Counted from the stretch's first letter, positions 17,052 to 25,354 are shown. The stretch is 64,000 bases of DNA from Herbaspirillum sp. SJZ107 (GCF_006715485.1 NZ_VFNH01000003.1:1-64000); one strand, 5' to 3'. Numbers and translations: made by a program. Notes: generated from the letters alone by a model not told the origin.

Positions 17052-17074
17052 CGCCACCTCCGGGTGGCGTTTTT
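17052..17074 (+). terminator. terminator after tRNA-Phe
   Basis: CGCCACC (17052-17058) pairs with GGTGGCG (17063-17069) around a 4-base loop, followed by five Ts. A strong intrinsic terminator 33 bases after the tRNA; the next gene starts 17 bases later, so yjdM either has a promoter here or depends on read-through. Confidence 0.88.
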
Positions 17075-17090
17075 GTTTTCAAGGTTCCTC

Positions 17091-17429
17091 ATGTCGATCC
17101 TGCCGCCCTGCCCCGCATGCCAGTCCGTTTACACCTATGAGGACGGCAGCGGCCAATATGCCTGTCCCGAATGCGCGCACGAGTGGCCGGTGCAGGCCGC
17201 CGCGCCCGAAACCGCCCGGGTCTGGCGCGATGCGTCCGGCAACATCCTGCAGGATGGCGATACGGTCACCGTCATCAAGGACCTGAAACCCAAGGGTTCC
17301 GGCGGCGTCATCAAGCAGGGCACCAAGGTCAAGAACATCCGCCTGGTCGACGCCGACCACGATATCGACTGCAAGATCGACGGCTTCGGCGCGATGAGCC
17401 TCAAGACGGAATTCGTGCGCAAGGCGTAA
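17091..17429 (+). CDS. yjdM: PhnA/YjdM family zinc-ribbon protein
   Basis: 112 residues with a zinc ribbon C7-P-A-C10 ... C25-P-E-C28, followed by the conserved YjdM core (WRDASGNILQDGDTV, IKDLKPKGS, KQGTKVKNIRLV). Often named PhnA or alkylphosphonate utilisation protein, but it lies outside any phn operon here and its true function is not established. ATG 17091 is the first start after the tRNA terminator and gives the family length. Confidence 0.93.
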   Translation: MSILPPCPACQSVYTYEDGSGQYACPECAHEWPVQAAAPETARVWRDASGNILQDGDTVTVIKDLKPKGSGGVIKQGTKVKNIRLVDADHDIDCKIDGFGAMSLKTEFVRKA

Positions 17430-17574
17430 CCGGCGTTTGCTGCAACTCAGCATTGCACCCCGCATATTTATGGTCTAACTTGTAATTCCGGTCATGCCCG
17501 AAGCGCGCCCGGCCGGAACGATTCGGTACGCTGCGTCCTGGGCGAACCTCACTTCCCATTACAAGGAGACAAAT

Positions 17575-17847
17575 ATGCCACGCTATATGGTTGAACGCAC
17601 TTTTCCGGATGGCCTCAACGTCCCGGTCGACGCGACCGGGGCAGAAGCCCTGAGCAGGATTGTCCAGGCCAACAGCGAACAGGGCGTCACCTGGGTCCAT
17701 TCCTATGTCAGCGGCGACAAGACGCGTACCTTCTGCATCTACGATGCGCCCACGCCCGAGGCCATCCGCCAGGTTGCCGAGCGCAATGGCCTGCCCGTCA
17801 ACAGCATCACCGAAGTATCGGTGCTGGCGCCCTATTTCTATCACTGA
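17575..17847 (+). CDS. DUF4242 domain-containing protein
   Basis: 90 residues, a ferredoxin-like small domain: RYMVERTFPDGL at the start, VTWVHSYVSGDKTRTFCIYDAPTPEAIR in the middle. This matches DUF4242, a family of unknown function with some members annotated as nickel-binding. An AAGGAGA site seven bases before ATG 17575 fixes the start. Stands alone with intergenic gaps of about 145 and 213 bases; no signal peptide. Confidence 0.8.
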   Translation: MPRYMVERTFPDGLNVPVDATGAEALSRIVQANSEQGVTWVHSYVSGDKTRTFCIYDAPTPEAIRQVAERNGLPVNSITEVSVLAPYFYH

Positions 17848-18060
17848 GCTACCACTGAGCCGTCCCTCTGCTGCCGCGCCGGCGCACGGCCGGGCACGCC
17901 GGTGCACGCCAGTGCGCCGGCCAATCGTGAACCCGGGCTATACTGAGTTGTAACCATTTCGCCACGGCGATGATGTTGCCACAGGCGATTGCCGGTCCCA
18001 TAGCGGCTGCGCTCGTTTGCAGCGTGGCCAACCACGTTCACGTTTTTGACAGGGGGTAAT

Positions 18061-18567
18061 ATGCAAACAACCTGGATTATTGCGGCCAATGCTGGCCGGG
18101 CAAGGTTCTTTTCCGAAGCCGATTCCGCAGAACCATTGCAAGAACTCGAAGACATGGTCAATTCCGTCGCGCACCTGCGTACGGCGGACACCGAAACCGA
18201 CAGGCTCGGTCCGACCTCGGCCAGTGGCAGCAGCCACAATATCGGCAACCCCCAGGGCACGGGCGGCGCGCACAACGGCCAGGCGGGCGCACCCAACAAG
18301 CAATACCAGCCGGCCCAGACCCCGGCCCAGCATGCAGCCGAGAAATTCGCAAAAGATATTTCGCAGTATCTGCTGGAGGCGCACCGCGACGGCCGCTACA
18401 AGCAGCTGGTGGTGGCGGCATCACCCGAATTCCTGGGTACCCTGCGTTCCAATCTCGATCCGCAGCTGAAACCGCTGATCAAGTTTGAAGTCAACAAGGA
18501 TTACACGCACTCCAACCCGCAGCAATTGCGCGAGCAGCTGCGCGAACAGCAGGCCAAGTCGCATTGA
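18061..18567 (+). CDS. host attachment family protein
   Basis: 168 residues. The N-terminal TTWIIAANAGRARFF and the C-terminal AAEKFAKDISQYLLEAHRDGRY / LVVAASPEFLGTLR blocks match the Host_attach family (baeRF-like fold), named from plant-associated bacteria but present widely. A Gly/Asn/Gln-rich linker occupies about 55-90. ATG 18061 has AGGGGGT upstream. Cytoplasmic by sequence; the molecular role is unproven. Confidence 0.85.
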   Translation: MQTTWIIAANAGRARFFSEADSAEPLQELEDMVNSVAHLRTADTETDRLGPTSASGSSHNIGNPQGTGGAHNGQAGAPNKQYQPAQTPAQHAAEKFAKDISQYLLEAHRDGRYKQLVVAASPEFLGTLRSNLDPQLKPLIKFEVNKDYTHSNPQQLREQLREQQAKSH

Positions 18568-18595
18568 GTCAAATGCCAGGCTGATCAACCTGAGC

Positions 18596-18634
18596 CCCAT
18601 CAACATGCCACCCGGGGGCTGGCATGTCGATGGG
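18596..18634. repeat. imperfect 15-bp inverted repeat
   Basis: CCCATCAACATGCCA (18596-18610) is repeated inverted at 18620-18634 with one mismatch around the 9-base GC-rich centre CCCGGGGGC. It lies between the host-attachment gene and the YTF-repeat protein with no U-tract, so it could be an mRNA stabilising hairpin or an operator for the gene at 18695. Confidence 0.6.
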
Positions 18635-18694
18635 AACCTCGGTATGGCAGAGCAGTCCAAACGCTGTGTGCATCGAACTCTGAACGGAGTCTCC

Positions 18695-19069
18695 ATGAAA
18701 CCAGTCCTTCCCGCGCTCGCCTGCTTCCTTGGCTTCCTCACCCTTCCCCTCCTCGCCGCCGCCCAGGCGCCGCTCAAGAAAGCGGATGGCGTCCTCGTCG
18801 ATGCCAAGGGCATGACGGTCTACACCTTCGACAAGGACAGCGCCAACAGCGGCAAGAGCGCCTGTACCGGCCGCTGGGCCGAAAACTGGCCGCCGGTGCC
18901 GGCAACCGAAGCCCAACCGGCAGCGCCCTACGCCACCGTCACGCGCGAGGACGGCAGCAAGCAGCTGGCCTACAAGGGCAAGCCGCTGTACACCTTCGTC
19001 AAGGACAAGAAACCGGGCGACAAGAGCGGCGACAAGGCCATGAATGCCTGGCACGCCGTGACCGACTGA
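18695..19069 (+). CDS. secreted COG4315-type repeat protein
   Basis: 124 residues. The signal peptide (ACFLGFLTLPLLAAAQA) is followed by two copies of the short 'secreted repeat': DGVLVDAKGMTVYTFDKD with CTGRWAENWPPV, and AYKGKPLYTFVKDKKPGDKSG. Such small periplasmic or outer-membrane proteins are common next to stress genes, but no reaction is known. The start is set by the signal and an upstream CGGAG. Odd: an inverted repeat of 15 bp precedes it by about 60 bases. Confidence 0.85.
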   Translation: MKPVLPALACFLGFLTLPLLAAAQAPLKKADGVLVDAKGMTVYTFDKDSANSGKSACTGRWAENWPPVPATEAQPAAPYATVTREDGSKQLAYKGKPLYTFVKDKKPGDKSGDKAMNAWHAVTD

Positions 19070-19108
19070 GCGCTGGCAGGCCGCGTCGCCGTTCGCCGGC
19101 GTTGGCGT

Positions 19109-19633
19109 TCAGGTCGCCTGCGCCGCCCGCAAGCGCTTCTCTTCGCGCGCCATCAGCCAGATCGTGCGCATGTTGACGATCGCGATCACGGTCTCCAGCG
19201 CTGTGCCGCCGACCGAACCCGCAATCAGGTTGTTGCCGATCCACAGGAAGGTCCCGCACAGCATGACCAGGCGCATCCGCACGCCGCGCAGCAGGAACAA
19301 GGCCAGCGTGCCGATGCAGGACGCTGCCAGCGGCAGCCAGGCGGCGGCGCTGGTGGCCAGATACAGGCCGAGGGCGATGTTGGCGGCGACGATGACCAGT
19401 GCTATCCACAGCGCGCGCGTACGCAGCGCCAGCACCGAACGCAGCAGCGACATGGTCGAGCTGGCGACAGCGGTCGGGATGCCGAGCAGCGCAAAGTGGA
19501 CGATGTAGGCGAAGCATTGCGCCGCCATGAATTGCTTGAGGCGGCGGTCATCCCTTTGCAGGAAAGACGTCACGCCGAGCACGAACGCAACATAACCGAC
19601 GCATTGCGCCGGCGAGAACCAATCGATCGTCAT
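19109..19633 (-). CDS. YgjV family inner membrane protein
   Basis: 174 residues with about five to six hydrophobic helices (VGYVAFVLGVTSF near 12, ALWIALVIVAANIALGLYL near 75, and others) and the QRDDRRLKQFMAAQCFAYIVHFALLG block typical of YgjV/Imp proteins. Integral inner-membrane protein; no function known. Convergent with the secreted-repeat gene. Confidence 0.85.
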   Translation of the reverse strand: MTIDWFSPAQCVGYVAFVLGVTSFLQRDDRRLKQFMAAQCFAYIVHFALLGIPTAVASSTMSLLRSVLALRTRALWIALVIVAANIALGLYLATSAAAWLPLAASCIGTLALFLLRGVRMRLVMLCGTFLWIGNNLIAGSVGGTALETVIAIVNMRTIWLMAREEKRLRAAQAT

Positions 19634-19758
19634 CGAAAGCGTCGGAAAAAGACAGGAAGCGGCCTGGGGCAGGCATTATAGCGCCCGCGTTCTCTGCCTG
19701 GATGAGGGCAAGCCGGTTAGTCCGTCGACATGAAAAATGGCGGCGCGCTTGCCGCTGC

Positions 19759-20481
19759 TCAGGTGGCAGGGTCGTGGTCGATGGCGCGGTGTCCGGGATC
19801 GAGGCTGATGCCTGCACCGCCACCGCCACCTTCCATGCCGCCGCCGCCGTTACCCCCTCCACCGCCTCCACCGCCTTTACCACCGCCGCCCTTGTCGCCA
19901 TCGCCCTTGCCGCGTCCGCCGCCGCTGCCCTGGGTCCGCGTCGGCCCCTGCAGCGGCACGCGCGCATCGTCCGGCAGCGGCCCCAGGTCGAGCGCTTCGC
20001 GGATGAAGCTGCGCAGCGAGATCACCAGGTCGGCGGTGTGGATCGGGCGCCCGGCCGCCATGTCGCGCGCGGCTTGCGCCGCCAGGCGGCAGTGCTCTTC
20101 GGTGCCGAGCAGCAGGATGTCGGCCAGGGCCGCTTCGACCGCATCGCGGATGCGCCGCGCACGGTCGGAGTTGGTGGGGGCTGCGTCAGGCCGGGCCGCG
20201 TCAGGCCGGCCTTCGTCGGCCTCCGCAGGTGGCGCCATGCGCAGCTCGCGCAGGTGGCTCGGGTCCACCGTCAGCTGGCCGGTGAACGAGCCGCCCAGCG
20301 TGCGGTAGGCCGAGATCAGCGTGCGCAGGCGCTCGTTGATCTGGCGGTTCATGCGCTCGCGGCGCTGCTGCACCGTCTGCATCATCAGCACGCGGATGCC
20401 GACGCCGAGCAGGGTAAAGACGGCAAGGCTGAGGAAGGTCGTCAGGACCGCCTGCCAGGAACTGAAATCCAGGTAGCGCAC
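19759..20481 (-). CDS. membrane-anchored protein with Gly-rich tail, unknown function
   Basis: About 240 residues. One N-terminal membrane helix (AVLTTFLSLAVFTLLGVGI), a charged helical stretch (QQRRERMNRQINERLRTLI), a compact middle domain (about 100-175), and a C-terminal tail of roughly 45 residues made mostly of glycine with Lys, Asn and Glu. GTG 20481 is preferred because GGAG lies five bases upstream; GTG 20487 would touch that GGAG. I recognise no family for the middle domain. The Gly tail is low-complexity and may bind a surface or be disordered. Confidence 0.65.
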   Translation of the reverse strand: MRYLDFSSWQAVLTTFLSLAVFTLLGVGIRVLMMQTVQQRRERMNRQINERLRTLISAYRTLGGSFTGQLTVDPSHLRELRMAPPAEADEGRPDAARPDAAPTNSDRARRIRDAVEAALADILLLGTEEHCRLAAQAARDMAAGRPIHTADLVISLRSFIREALDLGPLPDDARVPLQGPTRTQGSGGGRGKGDGDKGGGGKGGGGGGGGNGGGGMEGGGGGAGISLDPGHRAIDHDPAT

Positions 20482-20692
20482 ATTCACTCCAAGTCGTCAT
20501 GGAAGCTGTAGTGTAGCGGCCGCCCGGCAGCGGCAACGTTAGCACACGAACGTCTGTCCCGAATGTAACTTTTCGTATTGAAATATTTACGATACATCTT
20601 GTCTTTACGCTGTCGGCAATTTTTACAAATCCATTCCAGCCGATCGTCGACATCTTGAACAAAGCCCTTCTATTCAGGAGAAATGCTCTAGA

Positions 20693-20707
20693 GGCATGGA
20701 ATTTGCA
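20693..20707 (+). promoter_or_regulatory. sigma-54 promoter of the PEP-CTERM gene
   Basis: AGGCATGGAATTTGCA keeps GG (20693-20694) and GC (20705-20706) exactly 12 apart, the invariant -24/-12 spacing, with the TTGCA -12 box intact. The expected start is near 20718, giving a 50-base leader before ATG 20768. PEP-CTERM genes in several proteobacteria are known to be under RpoN with the PrsK/PrsR pair, which supports it. The 280-base gap 20488-20767 holds nothing else I recognise. Confidence 0.7.
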
Positions 20708-20767
20708 CGTCAAAGAGGACTTCGCCTCATCTTGAGAGCGGGGCAATCTGAATTATCAGGAGACAAC

Positions 20768-21745
20768 ATGCACACCTCTCGTACCCTGCGCCGCCTCGGC
20801 ACCTCCCTGTTCGCCAGCCTCGCTTTCGGCGCCGTTGCTGTACCGGCCTCGGCCACTACAACCATCCTGTTCATCGGCAACAGCTTTACTTATGGCGAAC
20901 CAGCCGGCGCCGCGCCGATCGTCCAGTATTACCAGCCGAACACTGTCACCGACCTCAACGGCTCGGGCATCGGCGGCGTGCCGGCCCTGTTCAAGGCCAT
21001 GACGGTCCAGGCCGGCCTGGATTACAAGGTCAGTCTGGAAACCATTCCCGGCGTCGGCCTCGACACCCACTACAACACCAAGCTGGCCACCATCCTGGCC
21101 CCCTACGACAAGGTGGTCATGCAGAGCTACAGCACGCTGGATGCCGCCAAGCCCGGCGATCCGGCCAAGCTGATCCAGTATTCCGGGCTGCTGGCCCAAG
21201 CCTTCCACGGCCTCAACCCGGACGTGAACATCCTGCTGGACGCGACCTGGTCGCGCGCCGACCTCACCTACCGGACCAACAGCCCGTGGCTGGGCCAGTC
21301 GATCTTCCAGATGGCACTCGACATCCGCAAGGGCTACGACGCCGCCGACGCCGCGTCCGACCTGATCGACGGCGTGATCCCGGTCGGCCAGGCCTGGAAC
21401 CGCGCCATCGCCGGCGGCCTGGCCGACGCCAACCCGTACGACGGCATCGGCGACGGCCAGATCGACCTGTGGGCGCCGGAGAACTACCATGCCAGCCCCT
21501 ACGGCTACTACCTGGAAGCGCTGACCATGTTCGGCAGCATCACCGGTCTCGATCCGACCTCGCTCGGCGCCGGCGACACCGTCGCACGCGACCTCGGCAT
21601 CAGCGCCGCGAATGCCGCCGCGCTGCAGCGCTTTGCATCCGAGCAGCTGGCCGCCGAAGTGCCGGAGCCGGGTACGGTGGCGATGTTCCTGACGCTGGGC
21701 GGCCTGATGTGCGTGGCGCGCCGCCGCAAGTCGCCGCGCGGCTGA
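20768..21745 (+). CDS. PEP-CTERM sorting domain protein with SGNH-hydrolase-like domain
   Basis: 325 residues. The signal peptide (FASLAFGAVAVPASA) is followed by ILFIGNSFTYGEP with a putative SGNH nucleophile S39, and APENYHASPYGYYLEAL may hold the Asp/Asn-x-x-His part. The tail VPEPGTVAMFLTLGGLMCVARRRK (298 on) is a full PEP-CTERM: Pro-Glu-Pro, helix, basic cluster, the substrate of exosortase. Thus an exported, probably surface or matrix-linked esterase-like protein. SD CAGGAGA upstream; the next gene is a paralog without the tag. No exosortase gene is in the window. Confidence 0.88.
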   Translation: MHTSRTLRRLGTSLFASLAFGAVAVPASATTTILFIGNSFTYGEPAGAAPIVQYYQPNTVTDLNGSGIGGVPALFKAMTVQAGLDYKVSLETIPGVGLDTHYNTKLATILAPYDKVVMQSYSTLDAAKPGDPAKLIQYSGLLAQAFHGLNPDVNILLDATWSRADLTYRTNSPWLGQSIFQMALDIRKGYDAADAASDLIDGVIPVGQAWNRAIAGGLADANPYDGIGDGQIDLWAPENYHASPYGYYLEALTMFGSITGLDPTSLGAGDTVARDLGISAANAAALQRFASEQLAAEVPEPGTVAMFLTLGGLMCVARRRKSPRG

Positions 21746-21806
21746 TCCGGCTGGACAAAACGGCCGGCAGGCGGAATACTTGTTTGGAAATTTTACAAGG
21801 ACCATC

Positions 21807-22718
21807 ATGCCGGCCCAGCTTACTGCCCTGCCTTCCGTGCGCCGCCTGCTCGGCGGCGCCACCCTCGCCGCCCTCGCCGCCGGCGCCGGCGCGGCGCCGG
21901 CCACCACCGTCCTGTTCGTCGGCAACAGTTTCACCTTCGGCGAGCCGGCCGGCGCCCCGGCGCCGTCGGTCAAGGCCTACCGGCCGGACACGGTCACCGA
22001 CCTCAACGGCGCCGGCATCGGCGGCGTGCCGGCCCTGTTCAAGACCTTCACCGAGGAAGCCGGCCTGCACTACGACGTCAGCCTGGAAACCATTCCCGGC
22101 GCCGGCCTGCACGACCATTACCACAAGAAGCTGGGCACCATCGCGAAAGCCTGGGACCTGGTGCTGCTGCAGAGCTACAGCACGCTCGACGCCAAACATC
22201 CCGGCAATCCGGACATGCTGGTCAAATATTCGGGCCTGCTGGCCGAAGCCTTCCACGACAAGAATCCCAAGGTGCGCGTGATGCTGACCGCGACCTGGTC
22301 GCGCGCGGACCAGACCTGGAAGCCGGAAGGCGCCTGGTACGGCAAGCCGATCGCCCAGATGGCAGTGGACGTGCGCCACGGCTACGATGCCGCCGACGCT
22401 GCCTCGCCCCTGATCGACGGCGTGATTCCGGTCGGCGAAGCCTGGAACCGTGCGATTGCCGGCGGCCTGGCCGACCCGAACCCCTACGACGGCATCACCG
22501 CCGGCCAGATCAACCTGTGGGCGCCGGACAACTACCACGGCAGCATCCACGGCTATTACCTGGAAGCGCTGACCGTCTTCGGGGCCGTCACCGGCAAGGA
22601 CCCGCGCTCGCTGGGCGCCAGCGAGCGCGCGGCGCACGAGCTCGGCATCGATCCGGCCACCGCCACGGCGCTGCAGCGCATCGCCGCCGCGCAACTGGCA
22701 CAGCCGAACGCGCACTGA
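21807..22718 (+). CDS. SGNH-hydrolase-like exported paralog without PEP-CTERM
   Basis: 303 residues, collinear with the preceding gene (VLFVGNSFTFGEPAGAP, TVTDLNGAGIGGVPALFK, WAPDNYHGSIHGYYLEAL) but ending LAQPNAH, with no PEP motif, helix or basic tail. An N-terminal signal-like stretch (GGATLAALAAGAGAAPA) suggests export to the periplasm or medium. It starts 61 bases after the PEP-CTERM gene with AAGGA before ATG. Clearly a tandem duplicate; substrate unknown. Confidence 0.85.
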   Translation: MPAQLTALPSVRRLLGGATLAALAAGAGAAPATTVLFVGNSFTFGEPAGAPAPSVKAYRPDTVTDLNGAGIGGVPALFKTFTEEAGLHYDVSLETIPGAGLHDHYHKKLGTIAKAWDLVLLQSYSTLDAKHPGNPDMLVKYSGLLAEAFHDKNPKVRVMLTATWSRADQTWKPEGAWYGKPIAQMAVDVRHGYDAADAASPLIDGVIPVGEAWNRAIAGGLADPNPYDGITAGQINLWAPDNYHGSIHGYYLEALTVFGAVTGKDPRSLGASERAAHELGIDPATATALQRIAAAQLAQPNAH

Positions 22719-22736
22719 AAGACGCCGCGCGCCGTA

Positions 22737-23873
22737 TCAGCGCATGACTTGCAGCTTGACCTTCTTGCCGTCGCGGTAGGTGTACAGGGTCAGCGCGGCA
22801 TTCAGCAGGTCGCCGTGGGGGTCGAAGGCGATGGTGCCGGTGACGCCCTGGTGCCTGACCTTCGCCAGCGCAGGCAGGAATTTCGCAGGGTCGCTGGAGC
22901 CGGCCTGCTGCATCGCCTGCGCAAACACCATCACGGCGTCGTAGGCGTAAGGCGCATAGGTCTGCAGTTCCATCTTGTAGCGCTGGCGGTAACGGTCGCT
23001 GAAGGCCTTGGCCGCCGCCTCCTCGGGACCGGTGACGCCGCCCGCCACCACGCACAGCACGTGGTCGTTGCCGAGCGCGTCGCCCGCCAGCTGCGGCAGC
23101 TTTTCCGAGCAGATGCCGTCGCCCGACACCAGCTTCGCCCCCATGCCGAGCGCCTTCATCTGCTTCAGCAGCGGGCCCGCCACCGCGTCCATGCCGCCGT
23201 AGAACACCACGTCCGGCTTGCGCGCGCGGATCTGGGTCAGGATCGCATTGAAGTCGGTCGCCTTGTCGTTGGTGAACTGGCGGCTGACCACCTCGGCCCC
23301 GCCGGCCGCCTTGACGCCCTTCACGAATTCGTCGGCCAGGCCCTGGCCGAAGGCGGTGCGGTCGTCGATCACGGCAATCTTCGTCGCATGCAGGGTCTTG
23401 ATCGAATAGGTGGCCAGCGTGCGTCCGACCAGGCCGTCGTTGGCGACCACGCGGAAGGCGGTTTTATAACCCTGGCGGGTGTACAGCGGGGTGGTGGCCG
23501 CCGGCGAGATCTGCGGAATGCCGGCGCTGTTATAGATCTTCGAGGCCGGCACCGTGGTGCCGGAATTCAGGTGTCCGACCACGGCCACGGCGCCGGCGTC
23601 GACCAGCTTCTGCGCGGCCGCGGTGCCCATCTTCGGGTCGGCGCCGTCGTCCTCGGGCTGCAGCACCCACTTGACCTTCTTGCCGCCGACCGGCGTGCCC
23701 TTGGCGTTGAGTTCGTCGATCGCCATGCGCGCGCCGTTTTCGATGTCCTTGCCCTGGTGGGCGCCGGAGCCGGACAGCGGCGACACCGTGCCGATCTTTA
23801 CGGTCGTCTGGGCCTGTACGGCGGGCGCGGCGGCGAGGACGAACAGGCAGGGCAGGAGAATGGAGCGACGCAT
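22737..23873 (-). CDS. branched-chain amino acid ABC transporter substrate-binding protein
   Basis: 378 residues. The signal peptide ends at AVQA about residue 21. The mature part is the LivJ/LivK periplasmic fold: VKIGTVSPLSGSGAHQGKDIENGARMAIDE, VAVVGHLNSGTTVPASKIYNSAGIPQISPAATTP. It would deliver Leu/Ile/Val or a related ligand to an ABC permease, but no permease or ATPase gene adjoins it, so it is an orphan receptor here. The upstream LysR gene is on the same strand, 57 bases away. Confidence 0.92.
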   Translation of the reverse strand: MRRSILLPCLFVLAAAPAVQAQTTVKIGTVSPLSGSGAHQGKDIENGARMAIDELNAKGTPVGGKKVKWVLQPEDDGADPKMGTAAAQKLVDAGAVAVVGHLNSGTTVPASKIYNSAGIPQISPAATTPLYTRQGYKTAFRVVANDGLVGRTLATYSIKTLHATKIAVIDDRTAFGQGLADEFVKGVKAAGGAEVVSRQFTNDKATDFNAILTQIRARKPDVVFYGGMDAVAGPLLKQMKALGMGAKLVSGDGICSEKLPQLAGDALGNDHVLCVVAGGVTGPEEAAAKAFSDRYRQRYKMELQTYAPYAYDAVMVFAQAMQQAGSSDPAKFLPALAKVRHQGVTGTIAFDPHGDLLNAALTLYTYRDGKKVKLQVMR

Positions 23874-23930
23874 GACAGGCTTCCCTTTGCTTTCGGTTGG
23901 ATGCCTGATTGTAATGCCATGTTGGCAAGA

Positions 23931-24896
23931 TCAGTCGTTCGCCTGGCGCACTCCCCCGGATGCCTCGAAATACGCCGTATCGCGCGCGACCGCCGGCGGC
24001 AGGTGCTGCTTGAGCAGGTCGATCCAGGCGCGCGTCTTGGCATCCACGAAGCGGCCCGAGGGCAGCAGCGCGAAGATGCCGATCTCGGGCGAGCGCCAGC
24101 CCGGCAGCACCTGCACCAGGCGGCCGCGCTGCAGGTCGTCGACCACGCTGTAGGCCGGCAGCATGACGATGCCGAGTCCGCTCAGTGCGCCGTCCAGCAG
24201 CACTTCGACGGTGTTCCCGACCAGCGGGCCTTCGGGCTCGAGCGTGAAGCGCTGCCGGCCCTGTTCCAGTTCCCAGGTCGAGCTGAACGAGGCATTCACC
24301 AGGCGCAGGCAGGTGTGGCCCGCGAGCGCCTGCGGCGACGCCGGCACGCCCTGGCGCGCCAGGTAGCCGGGTGCCGCGCACAGCACCGAGAACATGCGGC
24401 CGAGCCTGAGCGCGACCAGGGCCGAATCGGGCAGCGCCTGCGCCAGGTAGATGCTGACGTCGATGCCTTCGGCCAGCAGGTCGGGCGGGTTTTGCGAGGA
24501 ATGGTATTCGACGGTGACGCGCGGATTGGCCGCGCAATAGGTGGCGACCAGCGGCGTGATGTAGCGGTTGCCGAAGCCGGTCATGCTCATCACCCGCAGG
24601 CGGCCGCTCGACTGGTGCGCGGCGCCGCCGGCCTCGCCTTCGGCCTCGGCCACCAGGTCGAGGATGGCCTTGCATTGTTCGGCATAGCGTTCGCCGACGC
24701 TGGTGGCGGCGATGCGGCGGGTGGTCCGCTGCAGCAGCTTGGTCTGCAGGCGGTTTTCCAGCAGGGTCACCAGGCGCGACACCTGAGCCTTGGTGATGCC
24801 CATGTGCTGCGCCGCAGCGGTGAAGCTGCCGCCGTCCATGACGTGCACGAAGGCGCTCATGGCATGCAGCAGGCCGTAATCGAGATCCTTGCGCAT
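23931..24896 (-). CDS. LysR family transcriptional regulator
   Basis: 321 residues. The winged helix-turn-helix covers about 8-66 (AFVHVMDGGSFTAAAQHMGITKAQVSRLV), followed by the periplasmic-binding-like effector domain from about 95. It may control the orphan ABC receptor downstream on the same strand, or the CzcE-like gene just upstream; target and ligand are unknown. Unremarkable length and motifs. Confidence 0.93.
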   Translation of the reverse strand: MRKDLDYGLLHAMSAFVHVMDGGSFTAAAQHMGITKAQVSRLVTLLENRLQTKLLQRTTRRIAATSVGERYAEQCKAILDLVAEAEGEAGGAAHQSSGRLRVMSMTGFGNRYITPLVATYCAANPRVTVEYHSSQNPPDLLAEGIDVSIYLAQALPDSALVALRLGRMFSVLCAAPGYLARQGVPASPQALAGHTCLRLVNASFSSTWELEQGRQRFTLEPEGPLVGNTVEVLLDGALSGLGIVMLPAYSVVDDLQRGRLVQVLPGWRSPEIGIFALLPSGRFVDAKTRAWIDLLKQHLPPAVARDTAYFEASGGVRQAND

Positions 24897-24926
24897 AGAG
24901 CCAGTATTCTACCCGGCCCGGCAGGA

Positions 24927-25256
24927 TCAGTTATTCGCGTACAGCGGGTTGTCGGCCACGTAGGCGGTCACGCGGTGATGCAGCACGTCCTTCGGAAGGA
25001 TCCGTTCGAGGTCGAACGGTGCCAGGTGGGCGCTGCCGTTCTCGAAGGTCCAGGCGAAACTGCGGTCGCCGGCGATGAAGCGCACGGTCTCGCCGCCGGT
25101 GACGTTGATGTAGCGGGTGGCGTCGGACAGGACGATGACCTCGTCGGCCCTGGCCTGGGCCGGTGCGGCGTTGCCGAGGAAGCTGACCGGTTGTTCGGCC
25201 GCGCCGGCGGCCAGGGTGGTGACGAGCAATGCAGTGAGGAGCAATGGGGATTTCAT
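24927..25256 (-). CDS. CzcE-like protein
   Basis: 109 residues. A signal peptide (LLTALLVTTLAAGAA) is followed by the CzcE-type beta domain (VIVLSDATRYINVTGGETVRF, FAWTFENG). In Cupriavidus metallidurans the CzcE family is a periplasmic metal-binding protein; this one has no czcCBA genes nearby, so a metal role is only suggested. ATG 25256 gives the signal; the upstream region holds two inverted repeats. Same strand as LysR, 30 bases upstream of it. Confidence 0.75.
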   Translation of the reverse strand: MKSPLLLTALLVTTLAAGAAEQPVSFLGNAAPAQARADEVIVLSDATRYINVTGGETVRFIAGDRSFAWTFENGSAHLAPFDLERILPKDVLHHRVTAYVADNPLYANN

Positions 25257-25261
25257 GATGG

Positions 25262-25354
25262 TCGATCCGGTAAGTGTTGACCAAGACATGGTAATCACCG
25301 CAACCGGATCGAAAAATAGCGGCTGGAAAGATTATTCGTTACGCATGACGTAAC
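25262..25354. promoter_or_regulatory. inverted repeats upstream of the CzcE-like gene
   Basis: TCGATCCGGT (25262-25271) is repeated inverted as ACCGGATCGA (25303-25312), 10-bp arms 31 bases apart, starting 6 bases from the start codon. GTTACG (25338-25343) and CGTAAC (25349-25354) form a second small dyad. These are plausible regulator sites or a 5' leader hairpin; no regulator is assigned. Confidence 0.4.

Noticed and set aside
17879..17920. 9-bp inverted repeat CCGGCGCAC/GTGCGCCGG after the DUF4242 gene
   Set aside because: GC-rich with no U-tract; in such GC-rich sequence this is weak evidence for a terminator.
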